In this document: positions 45,316 through 56,802 of the stretch, one piece after another | Layout of the letters: each line of letters opens with the position of its first letter | How positions within the stretch are numbered: position 1 is the stretch's first letter | Assembly: GCA_949825045.1 (NCBI GenBank) | Contig: OX463807.1 | Span: forward strand, 15,029,501-15,093,500 | DNA: 64,000 bases | Direction: 5' to 3' | From: Argyresthia goedartella | Taxonomy: Eukaryota; Arthropoda; Insecta; Lepidoptera; Argyresthiidae | The notes under the pieces: generated by a model | Told to the model about the DNA's origin: nothing | The model's database searches: none | Seen by the model: only the letters and a program-made list of their open reading frames with translations | Made by a program: the position numbers and the translations under genes

Positions 45316-45625
45316 AAATTTATTTATTTATCAATAAACTTCGACATACATAGTTTAGTCGGTCATATTGAACGACAAATCTTTACATACATATAAACAA
45401 ACAGATACCCAACCAAAATAAATAACTAAAAGACATACGTAGTCTTAAATTATTGACTAAAATTAATAACATAAAATCAGCGCTATTAACACTTTTTAAG
45501 GTAGCCGAAACACGAGAACGCTAAAGCATGAAAATTTCATTAAAACTTGCGGAATCTCTGATAGTCTTTTTTTCGGATCGCTGACCTCTACCACAGCGAG
45601 TTTGCTTGGCTGCCCAAAGCCGCTA

Positions 45626-45690
45626 ACCCGCCCGCCCTAGCTCCGCCGCCCGCCCGCCCTAGCTCCGCCGCCCGCCCGCCTTCCGCCGTT
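45626..45690 (+). repeat. GC-rich 22-bp minisatellite
   Basis: The unit cgcccgccctagctccgccg recurs in tandem, followed by a partial third unit. This is an isolated GC- and CpG-rich patch in AT-rich DNA. Confidence 0.8.
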
Positions 45691-45951
45691 CACGCTGACC
45701 GCCTCAAAGAGAAACTTTACCTCGTAATTTGTGTTGCGCAAAACCGAATTCTAGCACCCGAACTGCTGAACAAGTTGTTTGACGGACATAGTGGCTTGAG
45801 AAAATATAAAGTTATAGTTTATCTATCTAATCATGACAGAGGTATTAGAGGGCGTGGGGTGTTAAATAAAAAAATGCGAATTGATTAAATAAACAGCGAG
45901 CGGCTCCTCATGAGATTAGACTAAGAGCCTGATTAAATATGTCCGGATAAA

Positions 45952-46246
45952 CCCTATGTGACCGATAAATCATAAATTTTCTACGTAAAATCACGTGTTG
46001 TACAAATGCAAATATAAATACAAATCCTTTTATTCACATAATCAATATTACAGGGTAACTTGTGGTTCCATACTAGGTAGAACCTGTATAGTGCAGGCTG
46101 AACAATACATTTGTGCTTAGAGTTAACAGTGGGAGCTTGCTATAGTGAGGATAGTTGATGAGTTTTATCTCTCACATAGCGCTTATCGGGACATATAAAG
46201 ATGTTTGGATTTTGTACGTAAAATTTATGATTTATCTGTCATAGTT
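45952..46246. mobile_element. MITE-like element with ~30-bp terminal inverted repeats
   Basis: Left ctatgtgaccgataaatc then ataaatttt (45954-45980), and right, complemented, ctatgacagataaatc then ataaatttt (46216-46246). The repeats differ by one small gap and one substitution. About 230 bp of non-coding sequence lies between. The target duplication was not resolved. Confidence 0.55.
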
Positions 46247-46385
46247 GTATGCAGAATGTCAGATGAATATTTCACATAGAGTTATCCGATCATTGCCAAA
46301 CATGCCATCAATTTACAGCTTAATATTCCCCACGAAACAAGCTACACAATCATATTCACCTTATTATACTATAATAATGTTGCCC

Positions 46386-46745
46386 GTTAATATTACCAAC
46401 GAGGGGCACGGGCCTTTACACGGATACGAGTAAGATTGAGCCATACTCCACCACGCTGGCTCAGTCCGGGTTGATGGAGGGGTGTCGGGCTAGGGGCCAA
46501 CTTTTACTTTTTTACTATCAGATGTTTTCAAGCTGCCCCCATTAGGATCTCTGACCAGCTTTACGACTACTACAACCGAGTATCGATAGTAGCCGGGACC
46601 CACAGCTTAACGTGTCATCTGAAACACGAAAGCGCCCGAAACAAATACCACATAGAAACGGACATCCATCCAGTACCCGTCTCTGCCAGATGTTGCTACC
46701 CGCATGATCGTTTCCGATGTGCAAATACCACTAGGCCGCGGACGC
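46386..46745 (-). mobile_element. tRNA-like SINE, 'GTGGCCTAG' family, minus copy
   Basis: The minus strand reads gcggcctagtggtatttgca, then catctggcagagacgggta, cccggctactatcgatactc, and ends caatcttactcgtatccgtg. It aligns with 44966-45315 in full, about 1.1 kb away in opposite orientation. Confidence 0.7.
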
Positions 46746-46869
46746 TTCACTTATACTTATAAAAATTAAGTGGTTCTAAGTTATAAATACAATGGCCAGT
46801 CAAGTTACGGCTTACACAACCGCTAAACAATTATTTCATTGATATAAAGGTGAGTGATTCTGTATGAAA

Positions 46870-46903
46870 CTCACGGCGGGTTCAGATCTGAACCCGCTGT
46901 GAG
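46870..46903. repeat. 34-bp near-perfect palindrome
   Basis: ctcacggcgggttcaga is followed with no loop by its complement, with one mismatch in 17. It is centred on an AGATCT. Confidence 0.9.
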
Positions 46904-47820
46904 ATATTTATTGATAGATAAAATATGAGTTGACATAAGAAGTGGAATTCGGTAAGGTGCCCTGTCACATCGGCGCTGACTTCGCAACGTCATTTTGAAT
47001 CTAAGGCGAAGTGAGAGTGTTAACGGGAGATAGTTGTTAGAATTTGTTGTTCGAATTTTTACAGAATCGAGAGGCAATTACAGAAACGCTCTGTACATTT
47101 TTAAACCCGCAAAACGCAAATGGCGTTCAGTTCCCTAGCTATTTTTTTATAAAACTTGGCTCTGATTACTGAGTACATAATGTTCAGACGCCTGGACGTT
47201 ACGCCCATTAGCCTTTTGCGGGGATTTGAAATGCAACTCAGTATTAGTCATTGGATGCCTACTGTCGCCCTTGGTTGACTTTCCAAGCTTTTCATTACGT
47301 ATCTGATATTCCGAGATACGGTATTGGCGAAAACCGACCTTCATCGGTTATTGGATCAGAAGTAAGATTAAATGTTAGCTAATATTAATATTGACATATA
47401 GCACCTGGTTTCTAAATCTATGTTGTAAACCAAAATAGCTGATAGGTCTTTTTTTATTCCGCTTATTTAAAGATCTTCTGTTTTTTTTTTTCAAAGTTCA
47501 CCATTCAAAAGTCTTTATTATTTGAAATAGTTATTAGTTTTCTTATATCTAATGTTAAAGTTCTATGTTTATGGCAAAATATTACATAAACTCCTGCACT
47601 GGTCAGAGACCGTATCGCAGTAATTTAAGATCTAGACTAGAGTATAATCTACAAACTAATAGAAGTCTAAAACAGAATTATAAAAAAATACTATAATAAT
47701 ATTATAATATATATATATAGTATTTTATTAGTTAGTAGTATGTATATAGATAAATAATATTAACAATGAATGCAATGAGTTGTGTGTATGTATGTGGTAT
47801 ATATGTAGTATAATATAACA
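46904..47820. other. non-coding stretch with AT-rich repeats
   Basis: No gene supported. At 47690-47760 there is a strongly AT-only palindromic stretch (actataataatattata, tatatatatagta). Otherwise nothing recognised. Confidence 0.45.
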
Positions 47821-47821
47821 A

Positions 47822-48184
47822 TCATATAGATGTATGGTACTTACAAGTCCGATGACCGAGACCTAGTCTGATGATAGAGCTCGGAGGTGGGAGACTGAAT
47901 ACGGGGACACTAGTAAACCCATATGGTTTAGGCTCATTGGATTCGTTGCATTCATAATAATTTATTAGTTTTAACGTAGAATACAAGTCTGTTACCAAGA
48001 AACCAGAGTTTATGATGCATGCATGCTCAATAAAATGTGTCTTCTTGCGGCGGCGCTGAGTAACGGGTTGCTCCCCTCCCTCAAATATGGCGATGGGGGT
48101 GATGGCTGGTGCACAAGTCATACTCGTGAACGGGTGCTGCTTGGGGGGACTGGTCCAGTCTGGTTTCTCATAAGTTATGTTCAT
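47822..48184 (-). CDS. unrecognised open frame, possible host exon (weak)
   Basis: A 120-codon minus-strand frame. Its first half has balanced, GC-richer codons and reads like protein (TSPPKQHPFTSMTCAPAI, TPIAIFEGGEQPVTQRRRKK). A GTAAGT donor-like site lies on the minus strand at about 47843, just before the frame ends. No pyrimidine tract or acceptor is evident upstream of the ATG, and no domain is recognised. The opposite strand (48023-48271) is also open, so coding is uncertain. It is listed because it is the only stretch outside transposons that looks at all like an exon. Confidence 0.2.
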   Translation of the reverse strand: MNITYEKPDWTSPPKQHPFTSMTCAPAITPIAIFEGGEQPVTQRRRKKTHFIEHACIINSGFLVTDLYSTLKLINYYECNESNEPKPYGFTSVPVFSLPPPSSIIRLGLGHRTCKYHTSI

Positions 48185-48271
48185 TACAGCTTGTCTTTGT
48201 TCTTATTTATTTATTTTGTTAGATTGGTATTTTTAAACATCTTATTGGCACTTATGGATACGATGTTATAA

Positions 48272-50896
48272 TAATTGTCATTCGATTAGTACTTTTACAT
48301 CGTACATTGTGTAATAAAAAAAATATATGACGAAAATTTAAAAAAAATACATCCCCGTAGAATTTCTTGGTGCTATCTTCTCTGACTGGCGCATTTGCGA
48401 AGCACTGGTAGAGTTAATGGAGTTTATTTTTCCTGTGCGAGATTTAGCCATGAATCACCACATGAAGGAGAAATTTCCTTTTTCAAACTCAAACAATAAT
48501 CAGTTATGCACTCATTAGTTTAGTTGATCATTTTTTATTTATTTTTTATTTTTTTCCATGTACTTGAATATGGGACTTAAGTAAGTGCTTTACTTGTAAA
48601 AGTACATTATTTTGCCTACTTGCAATGAATGACCTGTTAATTTCTCCTGACGGACTTTTCATCATCCGCATCGGCATCGCATCAGCTCATGAAAATTTAA
48701 TATGACTTTCACCAGTATTTCGTCAATGTATGGGACTACACACTCAGTCATATTTAACAGGATCGAAAACCCACGCCAATGCTAACATAAAATCTTAATC
48801 CTGATCCAATATATGATGAAGGCCGGTTCACCAATAACGTAGCTTAGACCATGAGGTATCACCACGTCGACAATTTAAAATCTAGTAGCTTATTAATCAG
48901 TTATGCTTATTCTTTCAAAAGTGTTTAACTCTACAGGGAGAACTAACAAAAGCAGATTGCATACAATAGAATTAAGGGTATGATATATGCAGGACAGAGC
49001 GCCAGGCTTTATGCAAATAGCTTCAAACAAAGTATAAAAAACTTCAGCAGTACAGACATTATTTTCAATGTTTGCGCTTCCTGTATACAAGCTGGTTAGT
49101 CACTGATTTATTTTAAGTGCACTCTAGTTTATATAAGTTTGTTTAACTTCGGCCGCATAAATACATATTACGCGCAACCAGTCCCATAATCGCTAAATAA
49201 AATCTAACGAAAAGTTCTCACATTTAAAGATGCATTGAGCTTTATATAATAGAAGCTAGTTTTCGCTATGGATTTGAGTTAGCTAATGGCAGAGAGATGG
49301 AAAGCGAGCACTTATCTCAGATCAATAGATAAATCCTTCCGTAGATATGTTGTCGTCAAAATTGACTCGACATTAGGGCCATCTGGCTTTCTATCTTTTG
49401 GCCCTAAGGGCCCAATATCTATCATTACATGCATAAATAAAATGCAGCTGATATGCGCCTTGCTGCCGCGTTAAGCTATAAAATATGGACATGGACGGTA
49501 CATAGAATAAATCAACAGAGCAATCGCCGTTGCAGTATGTGCTGATAGACGATCAGCACGCCCCCTTGGGAACAGCCGGGGTTGCCATGACCCCGATCGA
49601 ATTACATATTTTATGTGCCTCCCGGGACATAACGGCTAACAAGACGAACGAACGATACCTAATCTAAAGTGTGAGGTATCTTTGTGATTTGTTGCAGCTG
49701 TCTGTAAAGTAAGGACTTTATATGAAAGTAGACTTTTAAGTACCGGGTCTTATACCAAGTTAATATACCCAATGTAGCTGAGTCATCGATAGTGCAGAGT
49801 TCCAATGTTATTATTAATATTAAAGTTCTTCTTGATTGTAAGCTTAATCGTAGATGATTTCTAAACATCCAAATGTTTTTGGTCGCTGAAAATTCATCGA
49901 CAAAGGCATCGTTGACATTGAATACACGATAATACAGAAGATTCACAAGACATAAAAATAGTCATCGGAAATAATCACGGGTAATTCATTGAAAAAGTGC
50001 TTTAAATTAATTTTTTTTTTCGAGAAGGCGCGGTATTCCAAAAACGGTTCTCAGCGAAAAACTTTTCCCATTATGTTAACATAGGATAGAGAGAGAGCTC
50101 ACTGCCAATATATGCGCCTGATCGCCGATTTTGTAGAGACGGTATCGAGAAAATATCTATATATTATTAATTTCTTGTACTGTTTATTTTTAATAATTTT
50201 AATACCAGAAACAATGCTAATTGTGTAATTACGTCACCTACTTACATGTATTCATCATTAATAAACAGTATTCAAACTTGTGAAATGTCACCAAAGTTAA
50301 ATTGTAATAAACGCCAGTATGCATACTTTGACCCCCGTCTTGTGAAATCTGCCCTCACTCTATAAAGGCATCTATCAGGCGATTTGTATTTCTTCGTCGA
50401 GTTTTAAATCTACGTTGATAGGTCGCCATTCTCGGAAATGACGTTCCTAATGGTCCACGAGGGTAGCAGGGGTACCAATAATGTGTCACGTGGTTCCTCT
50501 TCCCACAGCCCACACCGTAACCAGTGACAAGTGGACTAGATTCAAAACCAATCTTTCTTTATTTTCAACCTTCCAGGGAGGTAATAAAGTCCAAAACCAA
50601 CTAAAATTTGAGGGCATTTTAGGGGGTTTTGAAACTAGACGACTTTGTTATTTGTGGAAATGTCTTCCTTTTGCACACACACGTTTTTGCGTGAAATTAG
50701 GAATCCATCTGATTACCATTATCTTGTTAGAGAGATAAGCTCAAATCATATAACTCTATCATGTTATCTGTATTGTAGATATTTCCTTGATGTGTGATAC
50801 TATAATTACAAATTATGGGATACTCACCAGTATCGATCAAGTGTTACCGCCTTATATGTATTTCTTTGTTATGAAGGTAGTTTACCTACTTTTTAA
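48272..50896. other. non-coding stretch, no gene seen
   Basis: AT-rich and interrupted in all frames. A short stem (gtgctgat agac gatcagcac) occurs near 49538-49559. The 85-codon frame at 50481-50738 has no recognisable domain or splice context. I see no repeat border. Confidence 0.45.
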
Positions 50897-51240
50897 GAAA
50901 GCCAACAAATATAATGATCGCCAAAATATTTTTTTCCTACCCAAAATAGATAAATGAACACCAAAAGTTGCAAAAAATACCAGGGAAAAATAAAACAGTA
51001 GCTTAGGTGAAGGGTAAAGGGGGTGAGCGAAGCGAAGCCCCCTTTATCCTTCGTTTTAGGTTGAACATGTAAGAACAACAAAAAATACTTAAAACATAAA
51101 CTTAAGTACACAAAACATAAAAAGAAGTTTGGTGATCATTTATCTCAACACAATTTGGTAGACATTTATCCATTCTGGCAGTCATTTCGAATTTATTGAT
51201 AGTAACATAGGTGCGTTTTTGGTAATCGTTTAAACATATG
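50897..51240 (-). repeat. GATCACCAAA repeat element, minus copy
   Basis: Inverted relative of 43981-44344, about 6.5 kb away. Shared blocks include the complement of gccaacaaatataatgatc at one end, aggtgcgtttttggtaatcg at the other, and the gagcgaagcgaag core. Substitutions and small gaps are present, so the copies are not recent. Confidence 0.75.
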
Positions 51241-51539
51241 CCTTTAAGAAATCAACATCCCTTCTCATTTTATATAGCCATATTAATATGATCTCGAGAG
51301 TTTCTGATGTATCTGAGGAAGATATTTAGGTTCAGAAGAATAAATTGTAACTATCATTTAGCCCAATAAAAAAAAGTTAAGCATTCCCATGACGCTCAAC
51401 TTTAACTTATATGTATAGTGTATGCTTTCCAGTTTCAGATGTAGAAAAAAAAACACACCTTTTGAAGTTCCTTGCACAAGTTCTGTTTACACCCAAAATA
51501 AAAGCGTAGGATTGATGTGACATTAGCATAATAGGATTT

Positions 51540-51790
51540 TGACGACCTCTGTGGCGCAGCGCTTGTAGCTCTGCCTACCATGCGAGAGGTCCCGGGTTCG
51601 ATCCCCGGCTGGGGGTAAAAAAAAAGAACCCCAGGCCTTGGATGTTTATATGTGTGTGACGTGGCTGTTTCTGGTTCCCACGACACAGGTTATCCTAGGG
51701 TGGGGCCAGAAGCAATGTATGTGCATGTATGTAAATGTTTATGTTTAAATTACATGATTGCACGTGTATTGTCATTCTTCATTAAGTAGT
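51540..51790 (+). mobile_element. tRNA-derived SINE (ACCTCTGTGGC family), plus copy
   Basis: A-box region gacctctgtggcgcagcg at 51543, B box GGTTCGATCCC near 51595, a perfect T-arm stem, an A9 run, then tggctgtttctggttccca and tggggccagaagcaatg. It matches the minus copy at 33962-34203. Confidence 0.85.
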
Positions 51791-51887
51791 ACTGTTTTAC
51801 TCATAGACTGAGCATTACTCAAGAAACACCTTCGTCGTTGACGATAGATAAAATGAGCGAGGAATAGGACAAATATAATCCCACCAA

Positions 51888-52495
51888 AAACATTCTGTAA
51901 AAACTAGCCAAGTCTCGATGGAGCTGCTTGTTTATCTCTAAAAAGTAATGAAATCTAGACAAAGTCGTGCCAAGTCTAAGGTTCCGTAATGTGATTTCTT
52001 TATTATTATAGTTAATGCTGTGTGACTTGGCCGTTGAACATTCTTTATACGTTAGTGGGTACAAATCAATTTTGTTAACACGTAATGTTATATCTGTTGT
52101 AACTACCTATGCTATATCTGTTACTCTCAATGTCAAAAAAAAAAACACGGCAAAGTTATTTTTATTTTACATACTAATTTGCTTAAAATAGAATTCCTTT
52201 GTATACCCTTAACGAGCAGGATAAAACGATCACGGAAGGCGCCCGCAGTCATTTTCTAATATTTCATAAAGTGTTCCTATCAGGAAACTTGTAGCTTGTA
52301 ATTTATTGTAATTTAAAACGACGCAGTTCAAAATTGACGTGTAACCACTAACGTATAAAGAATGCTCAACGGCCAAGTCAGACAAAATTAATTATAATAA
52401 TAAAGAAATCGCAGTAAGGAACCTTAGACTTGGCACGACTTTGTCTAGATTTCATTACTTTTTAGAGATAAACAAGCAGCTCCATTTGGTGGGAT
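51888..52495. repeat. large inverted repeat, ~150-bp arms
   Basis: Arms 51918-52063 and 52340-52495 are reverse complements with few differences (atggagctgcttgtttatc, acaaagtcgtgccaagtc, cttggccgttga, tctttatacgttagtgg). An outer block atcccaccaaa at about 51890 also pairs with the far side. The spacer of about 275 bp is non-coding. It could be a foldback transposon. Confidence 0.85.
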
Positions 52496-52529
52496 TTCAC
52501 TTCTTTTTGTAGAAACGTGGGCATATAGT

Positions 52530-53010
52530 TTTTTTTTATTAGATTTTCGGAAGATATCCGGGAGATATGAAAATATGAAGTATACACCGAATCTATACCA
52601 AAAGAAAACCAAGCTCTTGTGTTTTCTAATCAGGTACTCCAGATCTTCGATTATCCTAGTTTTTATAGTTTTCCCTTTATGTGGCCCTTAAACCCTAACT
52701 CTGTACCAAATTTCAGCTCTCTGAGTTTATGGGAAGTACTAGTTCTATTCTGATGATCATGAGTGAGTGAGTGAGTGAGTGTCATAAATGCGAAACTTTG
52801 CTTTCGCTGAACTTCGGAACTAAATGACATACAGACTTGAAATTTTGGATTTTAAGTATGTGATTATAGCTTACTAGATGACGAAAATTTCTGCGTTCTG
52901 GTCTTATCCAGAGGTTCTCAAATAGGGGACTGAAAATGCGGCGAAATGGTTCTAGTAAAGGATGGTACGGCAGTGTTTGCTTCGCGCTCGACTTGGCGGG
53001 AGCACTGCCG
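52530..53010 (+). repeat. dispersed repeat with GAGT microsatellite and hairpin
   Basis: caaatttcagctctctgag, then (GAGT)5 at about 52761-52782, tcataaatgcgaaactttg, and at the end a stem ggtacggcagtg / cactgccgtgcc (52963-53017). This looks like a non-autonomous lepidopteran repeat; no protein. Confidence 0.5.
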
Positions 53011-53342
53011 TGCCACCCGATGGGTAAAAATATAATGAAAGAGCCTGCAAAAATTCTCACATGAGACAAGATATTTTCAGACATGGTTTTGACGGTGTAG
53101 GAAACTTCCTAGAAGAAAGACTTGTAGAAAATACAAGAAATACGTCTAAAAGCAAATGTTTACACTTACACCAGAGCTCGACAAACCAGTTACAATGTAG
53201 TCTGTCGATACTCGATAGAAACAACAGTATCGATACTGTACCATTATTCTGCGACTGTACCATGGACAAATCATGGGTCGCAAATGAAAATTGATAATAT
53301 TGCCTAATCATCATTTCCATAAATATTTTTTTATGTTTCCGA

Positions 53343-53425
53343 CTTCTAATTTACAAAAAAAAAGTCCTTCTGCTCGACCTGCTGAAGTTCGAGCAGAAGA
53401 AACTTTTTTTTTTGAAAATTAGAAG
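53343..53425. repeat. hairpin, 35/37-bp arms, 11-nt loop
   Basis: Arms 53343-53377 and 53389-53425 pair along cttctaatttaca, an A run and cttctgctcga with a 2-bp length difference. MITE-like; no coding. Confidence 0.85.
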
Positions 53426-53975
53426 ATGGTCCTTTAGTTTGGTTTCTACTTTAAAAAACTGAAACACCTATGTAATCCAGGTTAACGAAATTACATGTTA
53501 ATTTTTAGCTTGACTCCTGGGACAAACTTTGGAGCACTTCAGTTTGTTGGCCTGAGAAACAAAATGCACAAACTTCGATGACGTGAACAACATGGCAGGA
53601 AAAGCTTGACAAAAAATGATAGCATGGATGACATATTAGTGGACTACTGCGTGTTCTAAAAGACAAACCAAATATTTCCTTTATAATATCCCGTAGTAGT
53701 CTGCGAATTTTGCCGTACTTCATATTCTAACATTTCCTGCCTAGGTTCACTGTGCTTCAGGAGTATATTTTTATATTTCAATCTCATTTATTGTGAACTA
53801 ACTAAAATATCAAGGACTCTGTTTTAATCATAAATAAATGTCGGATTGGTAGGTATATGAGTGAATAAATCTTTATATCAGGCACATGGTCTATACATTG
53901 CAATATCATCGATAATACATTCAACCTTTACGAATTTAATGGTATTCAATGAAAGTGAATGAGCTTGAATGTAAT

Positions 53976-54753
53976 TAGGGTTTCTCATCGAGAAGTCTCG
54001 AAGCGGGAATTCCCGGGAAATCTGGCCTTAGTCGAGACTGCAATATATAATATCTGCAGAGACAGAACTAAACTTAAGTATTTGATTTGTGAATTTCTCA
54101 ATTCAGAAATCGGCTCTTAGTCTCTGTGATTTTAATACGCAAGCTCTCACTTTTATGACTCTTTTCTCTAATTTGTCGATTCAAAATTGTTGCTCTAGTT
54201 TTATAGAGATATATTTTATAAACATCATTATTTGTTGTAAATTTTTAATGAAACATATTGACATTAGGTATATATATCAAAGTGATCATATTTGTCAGTA
54301 ACTGTTAGTTATAAAAAAATGTCTGTGGTTATAAAGGAAATTAAGATTATTATATTTTTATTGTTATTTTAATAGTATCTATATTTTAGTTATTTGAAAA
54401 CATCATTATTTGTTTTAATTAAACATTTTAACTTTTATATTAGGTATATATATCAAAGCTATCATATTTTTCAGTAACAGTTAGTTAAAAAAAAAGTCTG
54501 TGATTATAAAGGAAATTAAGATTATTAAAATTTATTGTTATTTTAATTGTATCTATATTTTATTATTTGACGAAGACTACTTAAAATGAACATATTGTTA
54601 ATTACGAAAATGTGTGTTTTATTTTAAAACCTTTTTCTTACATTTTTTATTGAGGTTAATGACATTCCCGACTTCTCGGGAGTTCCCGGGAAATGGTGTT
54701 CGAGAGGTCTCGGTATCCGGGAACAAAAAAAAGTCGGGGAAGGAGAAACCCTA
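53976..54753. mobile_element. hAT-superfamily MITE, 778 bp
   Basis: The terminal inverted repeat TAGGGTTTCTC at both ends is flanked by perfect 8-bp target duplications AATGTAAT (53968-53975 and 54754-54761). An 8-bp duplication plus a C/TAGGG-type end is diagnostic of hAT elements. Subterminal regions carry several CCCGGGAA and tctcg motifs. The interior is two tandem copies of about 170 bp (54220-54389 and 54397-54564) with no transposase frame. Confidence 0.88.
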
Positions 54754-54923
54754 AATGTAATCCAACTGCGAGACATTTTTTTTAGTAATGCCTCCAAATT
54801 AATTGAAAGTTATTCTCGCATTTCCTCCTCAATGGGTATACATTTGTCCACAACCCCTTCACAAAGATTTATCGACATTTTACCATTTCGGCTATTATGA
54901 TAAGGCACATCACTATTAAAGAA

Positions 54924-55082
54924 TCTTTATTTAAGTGTATTTGCGGAGTGATCTTTCTGTACGTAGTACTATTAAGTATTCTGTGTTGTTAATAAAGACT
55001 AACACCACAGAATACTTAGCACTGTACTACTGTGTAATAGCACGTAAAGAAATATCACTCCGCAAATACACTTAAATAAAGA
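54924..55082. repeat. foldback element, ~67/82-bp arms
   Basis: tctttatttaagtgtatttg, then cggagtgat at 54924 pairs with the complement ending at 55082. The inner parts pair as agtattctgtg against cacagaatact with a 10-nt loop (54991-55000). The right arm has about 12 extra bases. No coding. Confidence 0.85.
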
Positions 55083-56445
55083 GAGAAGGTAAGTGAGTAA
55101 GGTGTAAGAGAGGTGTTATTAGTACTTATTCAGGCTATTGGTAAATTCTAAGGCTAGATAGGTACCTTCTTACTTACGTAATTGTAATTTGTTTTATACT
55201 GGGCTGGGTCTAAAGTGTTTACTTTTAGGTTAACAAAAAGGCATTCAATTAAAAAGGAATCGAATTTTATTTGTGAACAATTCCTTTTGACACCCTAAAA
55301 TGTTAGGTACTGAAGTCATTGTTGTTGCAAAAATCACAGAAAAGTTGCTCATGAGGAGCGGCTAGCGCGCGAGGCGACTGCGAACCAAGCGAGCGGCAAC
55401 ATAACTGAATTCCCGTTGGTCCGGTTCGATATCGACAGTCAAGAATACGTCTCACGATTTTTGTGGCTTTGTTAAAAGTATACTTCGACTAAACATAGAG
55501 ATAGATTGATAAGCCGACTGTTGTCGGGACAGACAATCAGAACTACTGAAAAGATATTTTTTGAGTTGAACTACCAACAGTTTATATGGGGAAGTGGAAA
55601 TTATGCTTATCTCCGATTTTAGTACTTAAGTATTTTGATTTATAACAGTGTTTTATTTATTAGTAAATGATTGAATAGAATTGAATTGAATTGATCGCCT
55701 GTGTTTAAATATTATTTAGCGTCATGTCCATTATAACCTGGTAAAATGTGACTAAATATGTCAAGTTTCAGTTAAACAAAATATCCTATTCATTCAAAAA
55801 TGTGTATATTATATGGCCAGCATATGCCCTAACCTTTCTGTTAGACCCTTTAAAAATAACAAAGGAAATGATAAATATGCCATTAGCTAACCATATTTTA
55901 CGTTCGTTAAAAGAGGCGCGTCGCACATATTTTCAATAAATAAAAAAATAAATCTCCTGATAATCACAACTCTCAATATTTACCCTAAAGGAGTTTCCTA
56001 ACCGAAAACATTTGCTTGTAATGGTGAACAATTAAACGTTTCAAACTCGGCTTCGTGCAATGTGTTGTATTACAACAAGTTCACATTATCTGGACACCTC
56101 GCTGAAATTCAATAACGTTAGAGCGTCGTTATGACGTCACATATCCAGTAGCTCAGATGTAGCCTTACTGTTTATTTTTATGTAAGTATATTACACAATG
56201 CCTTACTCACTGACACAAACACAATCACATTTGATTTTTAAATTAGCATTACGAGCCTGCATTGCAATGAAAATGTAACAAATTGAAGCATTACATATAT
56301 CATTCTCGTATCTCCAGCTAGTGGCGAATACTGTTCTTCTCTGAAACGTTAAACTTTACAGACGAATCCTCTCGGTCAGGGAGCTCCTTAGTGGGAAATC
56401 AGATCACTCGCGCAGTATGGCCATAGATTATTCCCTACAGCGTTC
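55083..56445. other. non-coding stretch, no gene seen
   Basis: No gene supported. ctcatgaggagcggct at about 55351 recurs inverted near 45897-45912, suggesting another dispersed repeat. The 63-codon frame at 55748 is not supported by any domain. Confidence 0.45.
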
Positions 56446-56802
56446 TCGTAGTAAGTCATAAGTCATAAGTAAGTCATAAGTATTTTATTCAAAAACAATA
56501 CATAAATTGTGTATGAAATTACAAAAATAATATTAAAATTAATCATAATATCAAATTAATATGGTACAATGAAGAACAAAAAATAAATTAAAATGTCACA
56601 GAAATAATTAAAATTAAATATTAATATTTTTTTAAATAGGATTAAAAGACCATAGCCTAAAACTAATAGAGCCGTCACAAGTTAAATTTCCTATAATACA
56701 ACATATAAAACATAAACAAAAATTTCGAGTCAGTATACAATCTACAAATTACAATAACAAACAATAATAATATTAGGTATGTATGTCAAAGTACTATTAA
56801 AA

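Noticed and set aside
47183..47344. Minus-strand frame near 47.2 kb as a gene
   Set aside because: Short, no domain, no splice context, AT-rich surroundings.
51540..51625. Functional tRNA gene at the B box GGTTCGATCCC
   Set aside because: The T arm is perfect but the acceptor stem does not close, and a SINE body shared with 33962-34203 follows.
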